NCBI GenBank assembly: GCA_965267335.1
Contig: OZ253953.1
Location: 4,216,001-4,280,000 of the forward strand
Reading direction: 5' to 3'
DNA: 64,000 nt
Source of the DNA: G965267335 sp965267335
Lineage (GTDB): Bacteria; Bacteroidota; Bacteroidia; Cytophagales; JAAEPT01
The translations under genes were made by a program, and so were the position numbers. Under the pieces are notes generated by a model. It had not been told where the DNA came from and made no database searches. It worked only from the letters and a program-made list of their open reading frames with translations. Numbering within the stretch: position 1 is the stretch's first letter; every line of letters starts with the position of its first letter. Below are positions 44,203 through 53,813 of the stretch, piece after piece.

Positions 44203-45714
44203 TTACATATTATTTTTAACTCTTTTGATGAAATTTTTGATAAATCCATAGTACACTTCCAGCCAATCACCTGCAAGCAGAATGCAACCGAAGTAAAAAG
44301 CACTAAAGTTTATCTCATAATCCCAATAGTCAAAAACGATGCCAATTATTGCTAGCAACACTATTGAGAGAATAATACCTAAAAATTTAGTTAAACCGTC
44401 ATACCAGTTTTTATAATCATTGTATATAGGTCTAAACGAAGCAAACACAAGATAGGTTACGATCAATCCTATTAAATGTCCTAACCAATCTGGCATTACA
44501 TCAATGTAGTGATTCCGTAACATCATGGACAAAATATTAGCATGAATTACGACTCCATACATATCTTTTTTTGCCTTTCCAACATACTTAGGATTCAATG
44601 GAGTAAAGTAGCTATCCTCATCTACTCTATCTAAGTGACTAATATGCTTATTCAGATAGCCAATTATTACAATCTTTCCTTCCAATCTCTCTTTCAGGTA
44701 GTCAATGGTTGGTGATGGTGCGGTATCCTGATAGTAAGACTCCGAATTGTACATGAAATAAGAGTAATCATAGGCAAGAAATCTTCTGAACGGGTACATC
44801 GTTTGCAATTCCTCTTCAATTCTTTTCTGAGGCCACCCTTCCATTCTCCATTGAATGGTTAAATTAGAAATTGCCTCCGGTGGGTAAATATTTCCGGTGT
44901 AGTTGACATATTCCCATAAATTGCCTCGCTCATTAAATTTTTTATAATGCTCTGGTGAGTAGAGCTTCAAGATTTTAGCTGTAAAATGATCCATTTCAAT
45001 CGAATCATCCAGAATTCGTGCTCCTGTCTGGAACTTACGACAAACCGCCAACCCATCTGGGTCATCTACATACAAATTAACTAATGCCTGATGCCTTCCT
45101 TCGCTGTAAACAATTGGGGTTCCTCTTTCAAGAATGTCATATTCTCCCTCGAATTCTGTTGAATCTGATTTCATCAACCCTCTTCTACCTATTACCACAT
45201 TCTCGCAGAGGTCGAGAGCATCTGACAAAATTAAGGTGCTTTTCATTGCCGCTTCCTGATTCTCCGCTCCCTGAAAGGCCGGATCTGCATCAGGACCAAA
45301 CAACATATCGAGTGCAACAACTTTGGGCTTGTAGAAAGAGAGCCTCCATACTAGAGAGCCTACTTCTTGTCTGCTTAGGTCACCGCAATTAACCAGAACT
45401 ATATTTGTATCAGTAAGGGGCTTAACATCTCCATCATCATCTGTCACTTCACGAAGATGAGCATTCTTTCCCATGCCCGAGAAAACCACATCATTGATGG
45501 CGACATCATCAAAAGCATCTCCAACAGGATTAAGAATCTCAAAATTCAGAGTTGATAACAATTGCAAAAACAAATAGATTGACCCTAAAGCCAGCACATT
45601 ATCGTAATGAAATAAGTTTCGAGGGTCATAAATCTTCTTATGAAGTCGTACAAACTTCATAAATAGCTCACCTATCGTTCTAAAGAAGGCAACAAATATT
45701 CTAATGATTATCAT
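44203..45714 (-). CDS. CHASE2-domain membrane sensor protein without an output domain
   Basis: The 503-residue protein has an N-terminal transmembrane segment (about 40-58, NVLALGSIYLFLQLL), a large extracytoplasmic CHASE2 region (about 65-400) with TNIVLVNCGDLSR, KPKVVALDMLFGPDADPAF and GKIVIIGYLNKHISHLDR, then GVVIHANILSMMLRN, and three C-terminal transmembrane helices (about 410-485). CHASE2 is a periplasmic sensor domain normally joined to kinase, cyclase or other output domains. Here the chain ends FIKNFIKRVKNNM right after the last helix, so any output must come from a partner. The FecR-like/TPR gene 30 bp downstream is the obvious candidate. Confidence 0.85.
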   Translation of the reverse strand: MIIIRIFVAFFRTIGELFMKFVRLHKKIYDPRNLFHYDNVLALGSIYLFLQLLSTLNFEILNPVGDAFDDVAINDVVFSGMGKNAHLREVTDDDGDVKPLTDTNIVLVNCGDLSRQEVGSLVWRLSFYKPKVVALDMLFGPDADPAFQGAENQEAAMKSTLILSDALDLCENVVIGRRGLMKSDSTEFEGEYDILERGTPIVYSEGRHQALVNLYVDDPDGLAVCRKFQTGARILDDSIEMDHFTAKILKLYSPEHYKKFNERGNLWEYVNYTGNIYPPEAISNLTIQWRMEGWPQKRIEEELQTMYPFRRFLAYDYSYFMYNSESYYQDTAPSPTIDYLKERLEGKIVIIGYLNKHISHLDRVDEDSYFTPLNPKYVGKAKKDMYGVVIHANILSMMLRNHYIDVMPDWLGHLIGLIVTYLVFASFRPIYNDYKNWYDGLTKFLGIILSIVLLAIIGIVFDYWDYEINFSAFYFGCILLAGDWLEVYYGFIKNFIKRVKNNM

Positions 45715-45765
45715 AACTAGTGTATCGTCTGAGGTATCTGTTCTAAAAAGTAAATTTATAATTTT

Positions 45766-45773
45766 TATTTTTG
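45766..45773 (+). promoter_or_regulatory. Candidate -7 element for meaB-aguB-aguA
   Basis: TATTTTTG fits TAnnTTTG and lies 23 bp before the GTG start of meaB. No clear -33 TTG is seen, so confidence is low. Confidence 0.3.
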
Positions 45774-45796
45774 ATACCTAAAGCGAAGGACTATAG

Positions 45797-46768
45797 GTGA
45801 AAAAATCAAAACGGCTTTCCGTCAATGAATACGTATCAGGCATCAAAGGTAACAACAAGTCTGTGCTGAGCCGTGCGATTACTCTTATAGAAAGTTCCTT
45901 GTTGCAAGACCGCATCCTTTCTCATCAGGTTCTTGATGCTCTGAAAACCAAAAATCAATCTATCAGAATTGGCATCACAGGTAGCCCCGGTGTAGGAAAA
46001 AGCACTTTTATTGATGCGCTCAGCAAGATTATTATCAACGAAGGGAAAAAGATCGCAGTACTATCAATTGACCCGTCTAGTCCTGAAAGTGGAGGAAGCA
46101 TCTTAGGAGATAAAACTCGTATGGAATTTCTTTCCCAAAACGAAAATGCTTTTATCAGACCTTCACCTTCTGGAAAGACACAAGGGGGGCTCAATTCAAC
46201 GAGCCGCGAATCAATGCTCTTATGTGAAGCAGCAGGTTACGATATAGTTATCATAGAAACAGTAGGCGTTGGTCAATCCGAAACCGATATCAAAATGCTG
46301 AGCGACCACTTCCTTCTGCTGATACAACCTGCTTCCGGTGATGAACTTCAGGGAATAAAAAAGGGAATTGTTGAGCTGGCCGACCTACTGATAGTCAATA
46401 AAGCGGATGGTGCTCTCAAAAAAAGTGCTGACATTACAAAGAGCCAATATGGGTCAGCATTGTCCACCATCCACGGTCATCGGGCTTCCGATGTATTTAC
46501 CTGCTCATCAATCGACTCTACCGGCTTACCTGAAATTTGGGCACACATAAAAGAAACTCATTCATTACTTGAAAAAAATGGTGATCTCTCTGAAAAAAGA
46601 ACCAAACAAAAAAAAGCATGGTTCCAGAAAGCGCTAGCAGCGAGAGCATTGGAAAAATTTTTGCAGGATTCCGAAACAATTGAAAAACTCAACAAAATTG
46701 AAGTTAACTTTGGCAAAACTGATTATGAGGTACACCATGCCATCCATGATCTTTTCGAAAAAAGTTAA
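45797..46768 (+). CDS. meaB: Methylmalonyl-CoA mutase-associated GTPase MeaB
   Basis: The 323-residue protein begins at a GTG directly after an in-frame TAG. It carries the G3E-type P-loop GSPGVGKS (62-69), LSIDPSSPESGGSILGDKTR, IETVGVGQSE (switch region) and NKADG as the base-specificity loop. MeaB binds methylmalonyl-CoA mutase, checks cofactor loading and protects the enzyme from inactivation. Its client mutAB is 27 kb away on the other strand, and the adenosyltransferase is at 7 kb. It lies 2 bp before aguB; the operon with agmatine genes has no obvious biochemical link. Confidence 0.95.
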   Translation: MKKSKRLSVNEYVSGIKGNNKSVLSRAITLIESSLLQDRILSHQVLDALKTKNQSIRIGITGSPGVGKSTFIDALSKIIINEGKKIAVLSIDPSSPESGGSILGDKTRMEFLSQNENAFIRPSPSGKTQGGLNSTSRESMLLCEAAGYDIVIIETVGVGQSETDIKMLSDHFLLLIQPASGDELQGIKKGIVELADLLIVNKADGALKKSADITKSQYGSALSTIHGHRASDVFTCSSIDSTGLPEIWAHIKETHSLLEKNGDLSEKRTKQKKAWFQKALAARALEKFLQDSETIEKLNKIEVNFGKTDYEVHHAIHDLFEKS

Positions 46769-46770
46769 CA

Positions 46771-47637
46771 ATGACCAAAATCGGCATCTTACAACTTACT
46801 GTCCCGGCAGAGGCCAATGAAAACAGAAACAGCTTTACTGCTGCCATAAAAGACTGCGCAAAAAAAGGGGCAAATATTATTTTCCTGCCTGAACTGTTCA
46901 CTTCGGAATACTTTTGCTGGACTGAAAACAAAGAGGCTTTCACACTTGCAGAAAGCATTCCCGGCCCGAGCACAGACTATTACTCGGAATTGGCAAAAGA
47001 GCTTGGTGTGGTACTATTTCTGCCATTATTTGAGAAAAGAGCAGAAGGCATATATTACAATACCTGTACTGCAATTGATGCAGATGGTTCATACCTCGGT
47101 AAGTATAGAAAAAAACATATTCCAGACGATCCCGGTTTCTATGAAAAATATTACTTCACACCGGGAGAAGATGATTATAAAGTATTCGACACCAAGTTTG
47201 GTAAGGTCGGTGTGCTCATTTGTTGGGACCAATGGTATCCGGAAGCAGCAAGGATCACAGCTCTAAAAGGGGCTGAAATTATCTATTATCCCACTGCCAT
47301 TGGCTGGGATCCTGAAGAAAAGGAATTCCATCAAGAACAGTTTGATGCCTGGCAAACCATTCAGCGATCTCATGCAATTGCCAACGGAGTTCACGTAGTG
47401 TCTGTCAATAGAGTCGGTTCCGAAAATGGTACACAATTTTGGGGCGGATCGTTTGTTTGTAATCCGATGGGTAACATCATTCATGAATGTCCAGCCGATC
47501 GTGAGGAAATTCCTTGTGTAGAGGTCGATCTATCCAAATCGACTTACTATAGGCAGACCTGGCCATTTCTAAGAGACAGGCGAATTGACACTTATTCTCC
47601 CATCTTAAAAAGGTACATAGACGAGGATGAAGACTGA
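46771..47637 (+). CDS. aguB: N-carbamoylputrescine amidase
   Basis: The 288-residue nitrilase-superfamily enzyme shows the Glu-Lys-Cys triad: Glu41 (FLPELF), Lys114 (KYRKKHIPDD) and Cys151 (VLICWDQWYPEAAR). EKYYFTPGE and the late VSVNRVGSENG with FWGGSFVCNPMG are typical of AguB. It hydrolyses N-carbamoylputrescine to putrescine, CO2 and ammonia in the cytoplasm, the last step of the agmatine deiminase route. Length is typical. The gene follows meaB after 2 bp and overlaps aguA by 11 bp. Confidence 0.96.
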   Translation: MTKIGILQLTVPAEANENRNSFTAAIKDCAKKGANIIFLPELFTSEYFCWTENKEAFTLAESIPGPSTDYYSELAKELGVVLFLPLFEKRAEGIYYNTCTAIDADGSYLGKYRKKHIPDDPGFYEKYYFTPGEDDYKVFDTKFGKVGVLICWDQWYPEAARITALKGAEIIYYPTAIGWDPEEKEFHQEQFDAWQTIQRSHAIANGVHVVSVNRVGSENGTQFWGGSFVCNPMGNIIHECPADREEIPCVEVDLSKSTYYRQTWPFLRDRRIDTYSPILKRYIDEDED

Positions 47638-48634
47638 ATCCAGGTTTACACTTCCTGCCGAGTGGAATGAACATGAATCTACCTGGCTTACCTGGCCTCA
47701 AAATACAGAGACCTGGCAGGGTAACGAAATACAGGAAGCACGGTCAGAGTATATTCATTTCCTCCGTGCAATTTTGGAGTCGGAAAAAGTTAATCTACTG
47801 GTCAATGACCATAGGACGAAACTGGAAGTAATTCAATTGCTTCAGAGTAGAGAACTTGAAAAAAACCTAACCATTCATATCCGAACGACCAATGATGCCT
47901 GGATAAGAGACTATGGGCCTGATTTTGTAAGAAGCGAAAATGGACTAAATCTAATTAATTGGGAATACAATAGCTGGGGAGGCAAATACCCCCCCTTTGA
48001 CGATGACAATCGAGTTTATGAATTAGTGGAGGCAGCTACAGGATACCCCATTCACTCTACTGAAATGATTCTGGAGGCGGGGTCTATTGATATTAACGAC
48101 TCGGGAACCCTCCTTACTACAGAGTCATGTTTATTGAACCCGAACAGAAACCCCAAACTCACCAAAGCGGACATCGAATCGAAACTTATTGAGTACTACG
48201 GTGCAAAAGAGATAATATGGCTAAAAGACGGAATTGCGGGAGACGACACCGATGGCCACGTTGATGATATTAGCCGGTTTATAAATAATTCAACGATTGT
48301 AACCTCAGTAAGCCAGGCTGAAAACCATCAGGACTACCATACATTGAAAAGAAACGAACAGATACTTCTCGAAAGTAAATATGACATTGTTCAACTCCCG
48401 ACACCTGAACCGATCCTTTACAAAAAAGAGCCGTTGCCCGCGGGCTATGCCAACTTTTACATTTGTAACGAATTTATTGTTGTTCCTCAGTTTGGACTCA
48501 AAACAGATCAAGAAGCTATATCAATTCTGCAAAACCTCGCAGGTAGCAGGAAAGTCATTGGCCTTAGATCAAACTACCTACTTATCGGTTTAGGAAGTTT
48601 CCATTGCTTGAGCAAGCAAGAACCAAAATTCTAA
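47627..48634 (+). CDS. aguA: Agmatine deiminase
   Basis: The 335-residue protein belongs to the peptidyl-arginine-deiminase-type family: LPAEWNEHESTWLTWPQNTE near the start, TNDAWIRDYGPDFV, DDTDGHVDDISRF (catalytic His and Asp region), and the C-terminal GSFHCLSKQ with catalytic Cys327. The usual ending GGGNIHCxTQQ is altered to GLGSFHCLSKQ, but the Cys and preceding His are kept. It converts agmatine to N-carbamoylputrescine and ammonia, feeding AguB. The start at 47627 overlaps aguB by 11 bp. The stop overlaps the stop of the convergent GH31 gene by 4 bp. Confidence 0.95.
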   Translation: MKTESRFTLPAEWNEHESTWLTWPQNTETWQGNEIQEARSEYIHFLRAILESEKVNLLVNDHRTKLEVIQLLQSRELEKNLTIHIRTTNDAWIRDYGPDFVRSENGLNLINWEYNSWGGKYPPFDDDNRVYELVEAATGYPIHSTEMILEAGSIDINDSGTLLTTESCLLNPNRNPKLTKADIESKLIEYYGAKEIIWLKDGIAGDDTDGHVDDISRFINNSTIVTSVSQAENHQDYHTLKRNEQILLESKYDIVQLPTPEPILYKKEPLPAGYANFYICNEFIVVPQFGLKTDQEAISILQNLAGSRKVIGLRSNYLLIGLGSFHCLSKQEPKF

Positions 48635-51042
48635 CTTATCTCCAATTTGGCGAAATTGATGTCAACGCCTTCAATAACATAAGTGTTTTCCTTTTTGATC
48701 GCTTTTGCCTTTTTCTCATCGATCACGGCTGATTTGACGTCAATTCCATGAATCACAAGCTTGTAGCTAGAGTACTCGGGCACAAAGTCACCTTCCATCG
48801 TTTGCTCCAGGGTAAGAGTCGCCTCATCGCCTTTCAATTTGAACTTCTTAAGAAGAGAGCCACCTTGGAGATAATCATATCCATTGCCTGCATCCTCATA
48901 GAGAGTACTCGTTAGTTCACCTTTCTTATGATAAACATGTAGGGTAAGGGTATCCACTTTTTTCTCACCGACATACTGCATGATCGGATTCAATGGAACT
49001 ACCGAACCTGCTTTGACATATAGAGGAATAACATCTAAAGGAGCATCAGCCCACACTTCCATACCTCCTTCATTCTTCTCATCATCCCACCAGTAATACC
49101 ATTCACCTTTTGGTAAATACAACCAACGACCATCAACCTGAGGCTGAGTGATTGGACAAATAAGTAGGGAATCACCGAGAGCAAATTCTTCTTGGCGGAA
49201 ATAGGTATCTAAATTTCTCTGATCGAGCATAGCCAAAGATCTGATCATTGGTGTATACTCATTAACATATTGCCAAAAAGCCGTATAAATGTAGGGCAAT
49301 AATTGATATCGTAATTCAATAGCTTTTCGCGCCAAATCGGTGTATTGATCACCAAAAGACCATGGCTCCTGATCACCGTGATCACCAGAAGAGTGTGTTC
49401 GGCAGAATGGATGGAATATACCGAGTTGCAGCCATCGAACATAAAGCTCTCCATCTGGCGTTTCAATAAACCCACCAATATCAGACCCAACGAAAGACAT
49501 TCCTGACATACTCAATCGCTGGCATTGTACGTTTGCAATCTTAAGGTGATCCCAGCTGGCAATATTATCACCGGTCCAGCCAGAAGTGTATCTCTGCACA
49601 CCTGAATACCCTGAACGGGTGATAACAAATGGTCTTTCCGGATTGGCAAATTTCTTAACGCCTTCATAGGTCGCACGTGCCATCTGCATTCCATATACAT
49701 TATGCCCTTTCCTATGGCTACATGGGTGACCATCATAATCATGACGCACGTCTAATGGAAAAGTACCTTCCTCAAATACCGCTGGCTCGTTCATGTCATT
49801 CCAAACACCTTTTACACCCACGTCTTTGATGAGACCCTCAAACAGGTCAGCCCACCAATCACGTACTTCAGGCTTGGTATAATCAGGAAAGTTACAAAGC
49901 CCTGGCCATACAGACCCTTTCATCAATGGCCCGTCTGCCCTTTTACAGAAGTAATCTTTCTCAAATGCTTCCTGATAAACCCAGTAATCTTTGTCGATCT
50001 TAATTCCCGGATCAATGATTACCACTGTTTTGAAACCATCTCGCTTCAGTTCTTCGACCATACGTTTTGGATCCGGAAAATACTCCTTACTCCAGGTAAA
50101 ACAACGGAAACCCTCCATATAATCGATATCCAAATAAATGGCATCACATGGAATGGTTCGATCCCGAAAACCTTTTGTAATCTCTTTGACTTTCGCTTCA
50201 GGGTAATAGCTCCATTTGCATTGGTGATAACCTAAGGACCATAAAGGCGGTAGTTCCGGAACCCCTGTAAGGTGCGTGTATTGCCTGACTATTTCAACGA
50301 GCTCAGGACCATAGAGGAAGTAGTAGTTCATCTCTCCACCCTGCGCAAAGAAGCTACTCACATTGCTTCGTTCACTTCCAAAGTCAAAAAAGCTTCTGAA
50401 GGAGTTATCAAAGAAGACACCATAGCTAGTACCGTGATGTAATCCTACGTAAAATGGAATGTTTTTATATAAAGGGTCTGATTTTTCAGTGTATCCATAG
50501 GTATCTGACCCCCAAAGCTGTAATCTTTTGCCCCTCAAGTCTAATTTACACGACTTATCTCCAAGACCGTAAAAGTGTTCTCCACTTTGAATCTTCTTAC
50601 TGTGGATGACTATGTCACCCCCCCACTCGCGATTATCTTCCCAATGAAATCCTTTTTCATCCTCACAAAGTACGTTCCCAGATCGATCCAGAATTCTGTT
50701 TATTAGTCCTTCCTTAGTTAAGGTACAAATCAAGCGACCGGTAGTAATTCTGAAGTGATCATCCTTCTCCACAAACTCACATTCATCGACTTTTGGCTCA
50801 AAACGATCATCAATCGCATAGGAAAAATCATCTTCAAAATGACCATTTGTCGCAAATCGAAACCTGATAATTCTATCAGTAATTACATGTACAAAGAGCA
50901 CTACTTCGTTATCACATTGAAAATAGAATTTGGTATCATCCTCTGACCAATGCTTGACAACCGTCCCTGGAAAGAACTCTTCTCTCTTCTTTCCGAGGTC
51001 ATTGACCATGTAATTATTTTCCTGAATCGACTGTTGGTCCAT
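48631..51042 (-). CDS. GH31 alpha-glucosidase family enzyme
   Basis: The 803-residue protein has an N-terminal beta-domain, then the GH31 catalytic barrel with PPLWSLGYHQCKWSYYPEAK, IDYMEGFRCFTW, the nucleophile Asp416 in GVWNDMNEPAVFE and the acid/base Asp in TGDNIASWDHL, followed by FVGSDIGGF and C-terminal beta-sandwich domains. GH31 alpha-glucosidases release glucose from the non-reducing ends of maltose-like oligomers. No signal peptide is present (MDQQSIQENNYMV), so it is intracellular, which fits the adjoining glycogen genes. The exact linkage preference is not determined. Confidence 0.93.
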   Translation of the reverse strand: MDQQSIQENNYMVNDLGKKREEFFPGTVVKHWSEDDTKFYFQCDNEVVLFVHVITDRIIRFRFATNGHFEDDFSYAIDDRFEPKVDECEFVEKDDHFRITTGRLICTLTKEGLINRILDRSGNVLCEDEKGFHWEDNREWGGDIVIHSKKIQSGEHFYGLGDKSCKLDLRGKRLQLWGSDTYGYTEKSDPLYKNIPFYVGLHHGTSYGVFFDNSFRSFFDFGSERSNVSSFFAQGGEMNYYFLYGPELVEIVRQYTHLTGVPELPPLWSLGYHQCKWSYYPEAKVKEITKGFRDRTIPCDAIYLDIDYMEGFRCFTWSKEYFPDPKRMVEELKRDGFKTVVIIDPGIKIDKDYWVYQEAFEKDYFCKRADGPLMKGSVWPGLCNFPDYTKPEVRDWWADLFEGLIKDVGVKGVWNDMNEPAVFEEGTFPLDVRHDYDGHPCSHRKGHNVYGMQMARATYEGVKKFANPERPFVITRSGYSGVQRYTSGWTGDNIASWDHLKIANVQCQRLSMSGMSFVGSDIGGFIETPDGELYVRWLQLGIFHPFCRTHSSGDHGDQEPWSFGDQYTDLARKAIELRYQLLPYIYTAFWQYVNEYTPMIRSLAMLDQRNLDTYFRQEEFALGDSLLICPITQPQVDGRWLYLPKGEWYYWWDDEKNEGGMEVWADAPLDVIPLYVKAGSVVPLNPIMQYVGEKKVDTLTLHVYHKKGELTSTLYEDAGNGYDYLQGGSLLKKFKLKGDEATLTLEQTMEGDFVPEYSSYKLVIHGIDVKSAVIDEKKAKAIKKENTYVIEGVDINFAKLEIS

Positions 51043-51057
51043 ATCTTTAATTTTCTA

Positions 51058-51065
51058 CAAAAATA
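51058..51065 (-). promoter_or_regulatory. Candidate -7 element for the GH31 gene
   Basis: CAAAAATA on the + strand reads TATTTTTG on the - strand, fitting TAnnTTTG, 16 bp before the GH31 start. A TTG on the - strand (51088-51090) lies 22 bp further out, at the edge of the expected -33 distance. Confidence 0.4.
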
Positions 51066-51154
51066 ATGCTTTAAACGGATGTTTTCACAAAAGCGTTGTA
51101 ACAATAATAAGTACAAAATTGCATTTCTCCACTTATTAAAAAAATATAATTTGA

Positions 51155-51183
51155 TTGTTTTTGAAATTATATCATTAATTTTG
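51155..51183 (+). promoter_or_regulatory. Candidate promoter of the glycogen-synthase-like/GH57 operon
   Basis: TTG (51155-51157), 18 bp of spacer, then TAATTTTG (51176-51183), the Bacteroidota -33/-7 pair. It implies an AT-rich leader of about 130 nt before the ATG at 51323. The spacing makes this one of the better promoter calls in the window. Confidence 0.45.
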
Positions 51184-51322
51184 TAGAATCGTCTTTAATT
51201 AAAAGACAAAGAAAAGTTTCAATTGAGCGCTATGAGTTTCTTAAACAATAATTAATATTAAAAAAATACAATTTTAATATTGGTTAATTACACTTTAAGT
51301 GCAATTCTTACATCAGACGACC

Positions 51323-52624
51323 ATGAGAAAAACAAAAGTATTAATGCTTGGTTGGGAATTTCCTCCACTTATCAACGGAGGACTTGGTGTTGCATGTCTT
51401 GGAATGGCCAAATCATTATCAAGACACGTAGATCTTTCTATCATCCTTCCTAAAACCGACCCCAACTTTATTGTAAACAATGTAGAACTTATAGGGCTCA
51501 ACAACCTCCAACTTAGTGATATTCATCAAGAGGACGTTCAGGTCAATTACAAAGAGTTCTCAGATGTTGAATACATAGATGCCGAATTTCTTCCATACCA
51601 GACTTCGGAATCAAAAGAACTTAATATTCTTGGCTCTGCTGTGGAGCGCTTTTCCAGAACAACGCAAGCTGATCTTGATGCCTTTAAATTAGATGACTTA
51701 TATGGCAGCGATGTCATTGGAAAGGTAATACAATACTCAAAAGTAGCCACGCGTCTGGCACTGGCAAAAGACTTTGATATCATCCACGCCCATGATTGGA
51801 TGACTTTCCTGGCAGGTGTGGAAATCAAAAAAGCTACAGGGAAACCACTTGCGCTACACGTTCACTCACTGAACTATGACAGGGTAGGACCTGATGGCAG
51901 AGGTTGGGTCTACGACCTGGAAAAGTATGGAATGGAGCAAGCAGATTTGCTGCTACCCGTTAGTCACTATACCGGGTCAATAATACAGAGTCATTACGGA
52001 ATTGATTCATCAAAAATTAAAGCCGTTCATAATGGTGTAGAACCCGTTAAAACATATCGGGTATCTCCGTCATTTCCTGAAAAATTGGTACTATTTCTTG
52101 GTCGCGTAACCGTTCAAAAGGGACCCGAGTTTTTCCTTGATATTGCATCCGAGGTATTTAAATTAAATTCCAAAGTCCGCTTTGTCATGGCAGGAACGGG
52201 AGACAAGCTCAAAAGACTGATCGAGTCAGGCGCTTATAAACACATTGGTGACAAATTCCACTTCACAGGATTTTTGAACAAAGACAAGGTTCATCGCCTC
52301 CTGGCTATGGCTGATGTATACTGTATGCCATCGGTATCAGAACCTTTTGGATTATCAGCACTTGAAGCGGCTCAATTTGGCATTCCGGCTGTTATTTCGA
52401 AACAATCCGGTGCAGCTGAGGTTATGAAAGGAGCGCTAAAGGCTGATTACTGGGATACCCAATTAATGGCTAAGCACATCAATGACCTTATAACAAACGA
52501 TGTTTTAAGGGATAAAGTAGTTGCCGATGGATATGAAGATCTAAAGACTCTGTCCTGGGACACGGCTTCTGATAAGATTGTAAAAATTTTCAACGAGTAT
52601 CTAAATAACCACAGTTATGCCTGA
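51323..52624 (+). CDS. Glycogen-synthase-like GT-B glycosyltransferase
   Basis: I choose the ATG at 51323 (433 residues); a GTG 24 bp upstream would add eight residues before the normal start. The protein opens with LMLGWEFPPLINGGLGVACL, the donor/acceptor loop of the GT4/GT5 families, then IIHAHDWMTFLAG, and ends with the retaining GT-B motif EPFGLSALE (Glu340 and Glu348, EX7E). It is most like bacterial glycogen or alpha-glucan synthases, transferring glucose from a nucleotide sugar; donor choice is not visible. It overlaps the GH57 gene by 8 bp, the common glycogen-synthase/GH57 pair of Bacteroidota. Confidence 0.88.
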   Translation: MRKTKVLMLGWEFPPLINGGLGVACLGMAKSLSRHVDLSIILPKTDPNFIVNNVELIGLNNLQLSDIHQEDVQVNYKEFSDVEYIDAEFLPYQTSESKELNILGSAVERFSRTTQADLDAFKLDDLYGSDVIGKVIQYSKVATRLALAKDFDIIHAHDWMTFLAGVEIKKATGKPLALHVHSLNYDRVGPDGRGWVYDLEKYGMEQADLLLPVSHYTGSIIQSHYGIDSSKIKAVHNGVEPVKTYRVSPSFPEKLVLFLGRVTVQKGPEFFLDIASEVFKLNSKVRFVMAGTGDKLKRLIESGAYKHIGDKFHFTGFLNKDKVHRLLAMADVYCMPSVSEPFGLSALEAAQFGIPAVISKQSGAAEVMKGALKADYWDTQLMAKHINDLITNDVLRDKVVADGYEDLKTLSWDTASDKIVKIFNEYLNNHSYA

Positions 52625-53813
52625 TGTTTGTATTTATTTCCAAGCCCATCAACCCAACCGGCTTAAGAAATATACATTTTTCGAAATAGGTAACGACCAT
52701 TTTTATGAGGACGATCAGCTCAACAATGAAATAATTCATAAGGTTGCCGATAAGTGTTATAAGCCTGCCAATGAGTTGATGCTAAAACTTATTGAGGAAC
52801 ACAAGGGTGATTTCAGGTTGACGTACTCATTGAGTGGCGTGTTCATTGAGCAACTGGAGCATCACCGAAAAGACGTGCTTGACAGTTTCAAAAGACTTGC
52901 TGATACCGGATGTGTAGAATTTCTTTCGGAGACCTACTATCACTCTTTGGCTTACAACTACTCTAAAGATGAATTCAAACGACAAGTAGAGCTACATAAG
53001 GAAAAAATCAAGAAGCATTTTGGGCAGGAACCTAAGGTATTTAGAAATACCGAACTTATTTACTTCAATGAACTAGCAGCTTATGTTGAAAAAATGGGTT
53101 ACAAGGGCATCCTCTCTGAAGGTGTCGATTGGCTTCTCAATGGACGAACTCCCAACGAGCTCTATAAAGCGCCAAATGCGGATAAGATTAAAATTCTTCT
53201 CAAGAACTATAAACTAAGTGACGATATCGCCTTCAGATTTTCAGACACCAACTGGGAGGGCTACCCACTTACCCCTGAAAAGTATGCAACCTGGCTTTCG
53301 GATTGCTACGGAGGTGTAGTGAACCTATTCATGGACTACGAAACGATAGGAGAACACCACTGGACTGAAACCGGTATCTTCGATTTCTGGAAAAACCTAC
53401 CAGGCAAAGTTTTAGACAAAGGGGTGAGTTTCAAAACTGCCTCTGAAGTTGTCGATAGCCATGAGGTCGTGGATACCTACGATGTTCACAATCCGATTTC
53501 ATGGGCAGATTCGGAACGAGATTTATCCGCATGGGTTGGCAACACAATGCAGACCGAAGGACTGGACAAGATATACGGCTTGGAAAAAGCGGTTAAACAG
53601 TCAAAAAATCCGGACTTGATGCATGTATGGTCGAAGCTCCAAACATCTGATCATTTCTACTATATGTGCACAAAATTTTTCAATGATGGTGCTGTGCACG
53701 ACTACTTCAGCCCTTATAAATCTCCGTACGATGGCTACATTTACTTCATGAATGCGCTATCCGATTTGGAAATCACCCTTGAAAAAGAGGGAATAGTGCT
53801 CTTTCAGGATTAA
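52617..53813 (+). CDS. GH57 alpha-amylase-family enzyme
   Basis: The 398-residue protein has the GH57 conserved regions: YFQAHQPNRLKK (6-17), YSLSGVFIEQLE, FLSETYYHSLA, the nucleophile Glu146 in FRNTELIYF, and Asp240 in FMDYETIGEHHW. GH57 enzymes include alpha-amylases and branching enzymes; at about 400 residues this fits the shorter amylase type. There is no signal peptide, so it acts on intracellular alpha-glucan. The start overlaps the glycogen-synthase-like gene by 8 bp. Together with GH31 and GlgB it completes a local glycogen cluster. Confidence 0.92.
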   Translation: MPDVCIYFQAHQPNRLKKYTFFEIGNDHFYEDDQLNNEIIHKVADKCYKPANELMLKLIEEHKGDFRLTYSLSGVFIEQLEHHRKDVLDSFKRLADTGCVEFLSETYYHSLAYNYSKDEFKRQVELHKEKIKKHFGQEPKVFRNTELIYFNELAAYVEKMGYKGILSEGVDWLLNGRTPNELYKAPNADKIKILLKNYKLSDDIAFRFSDTNWEGYPLTPEKYATWLSDCYGGVVNLFMDYETIGEHHWTETGIFDFWKNLPGKVLDKGVSFKTASEVVDSHEVVDTYDVHNPISWADSERDLSAWVGNTMQTEGLDKIYGLEKAVKQSKNPDLMHVWSKLQTSDHFYYMCTKFFNDGAVHDYFSPYKSPYDGYIYFMNALSDLEITLEKEGIVLFQD

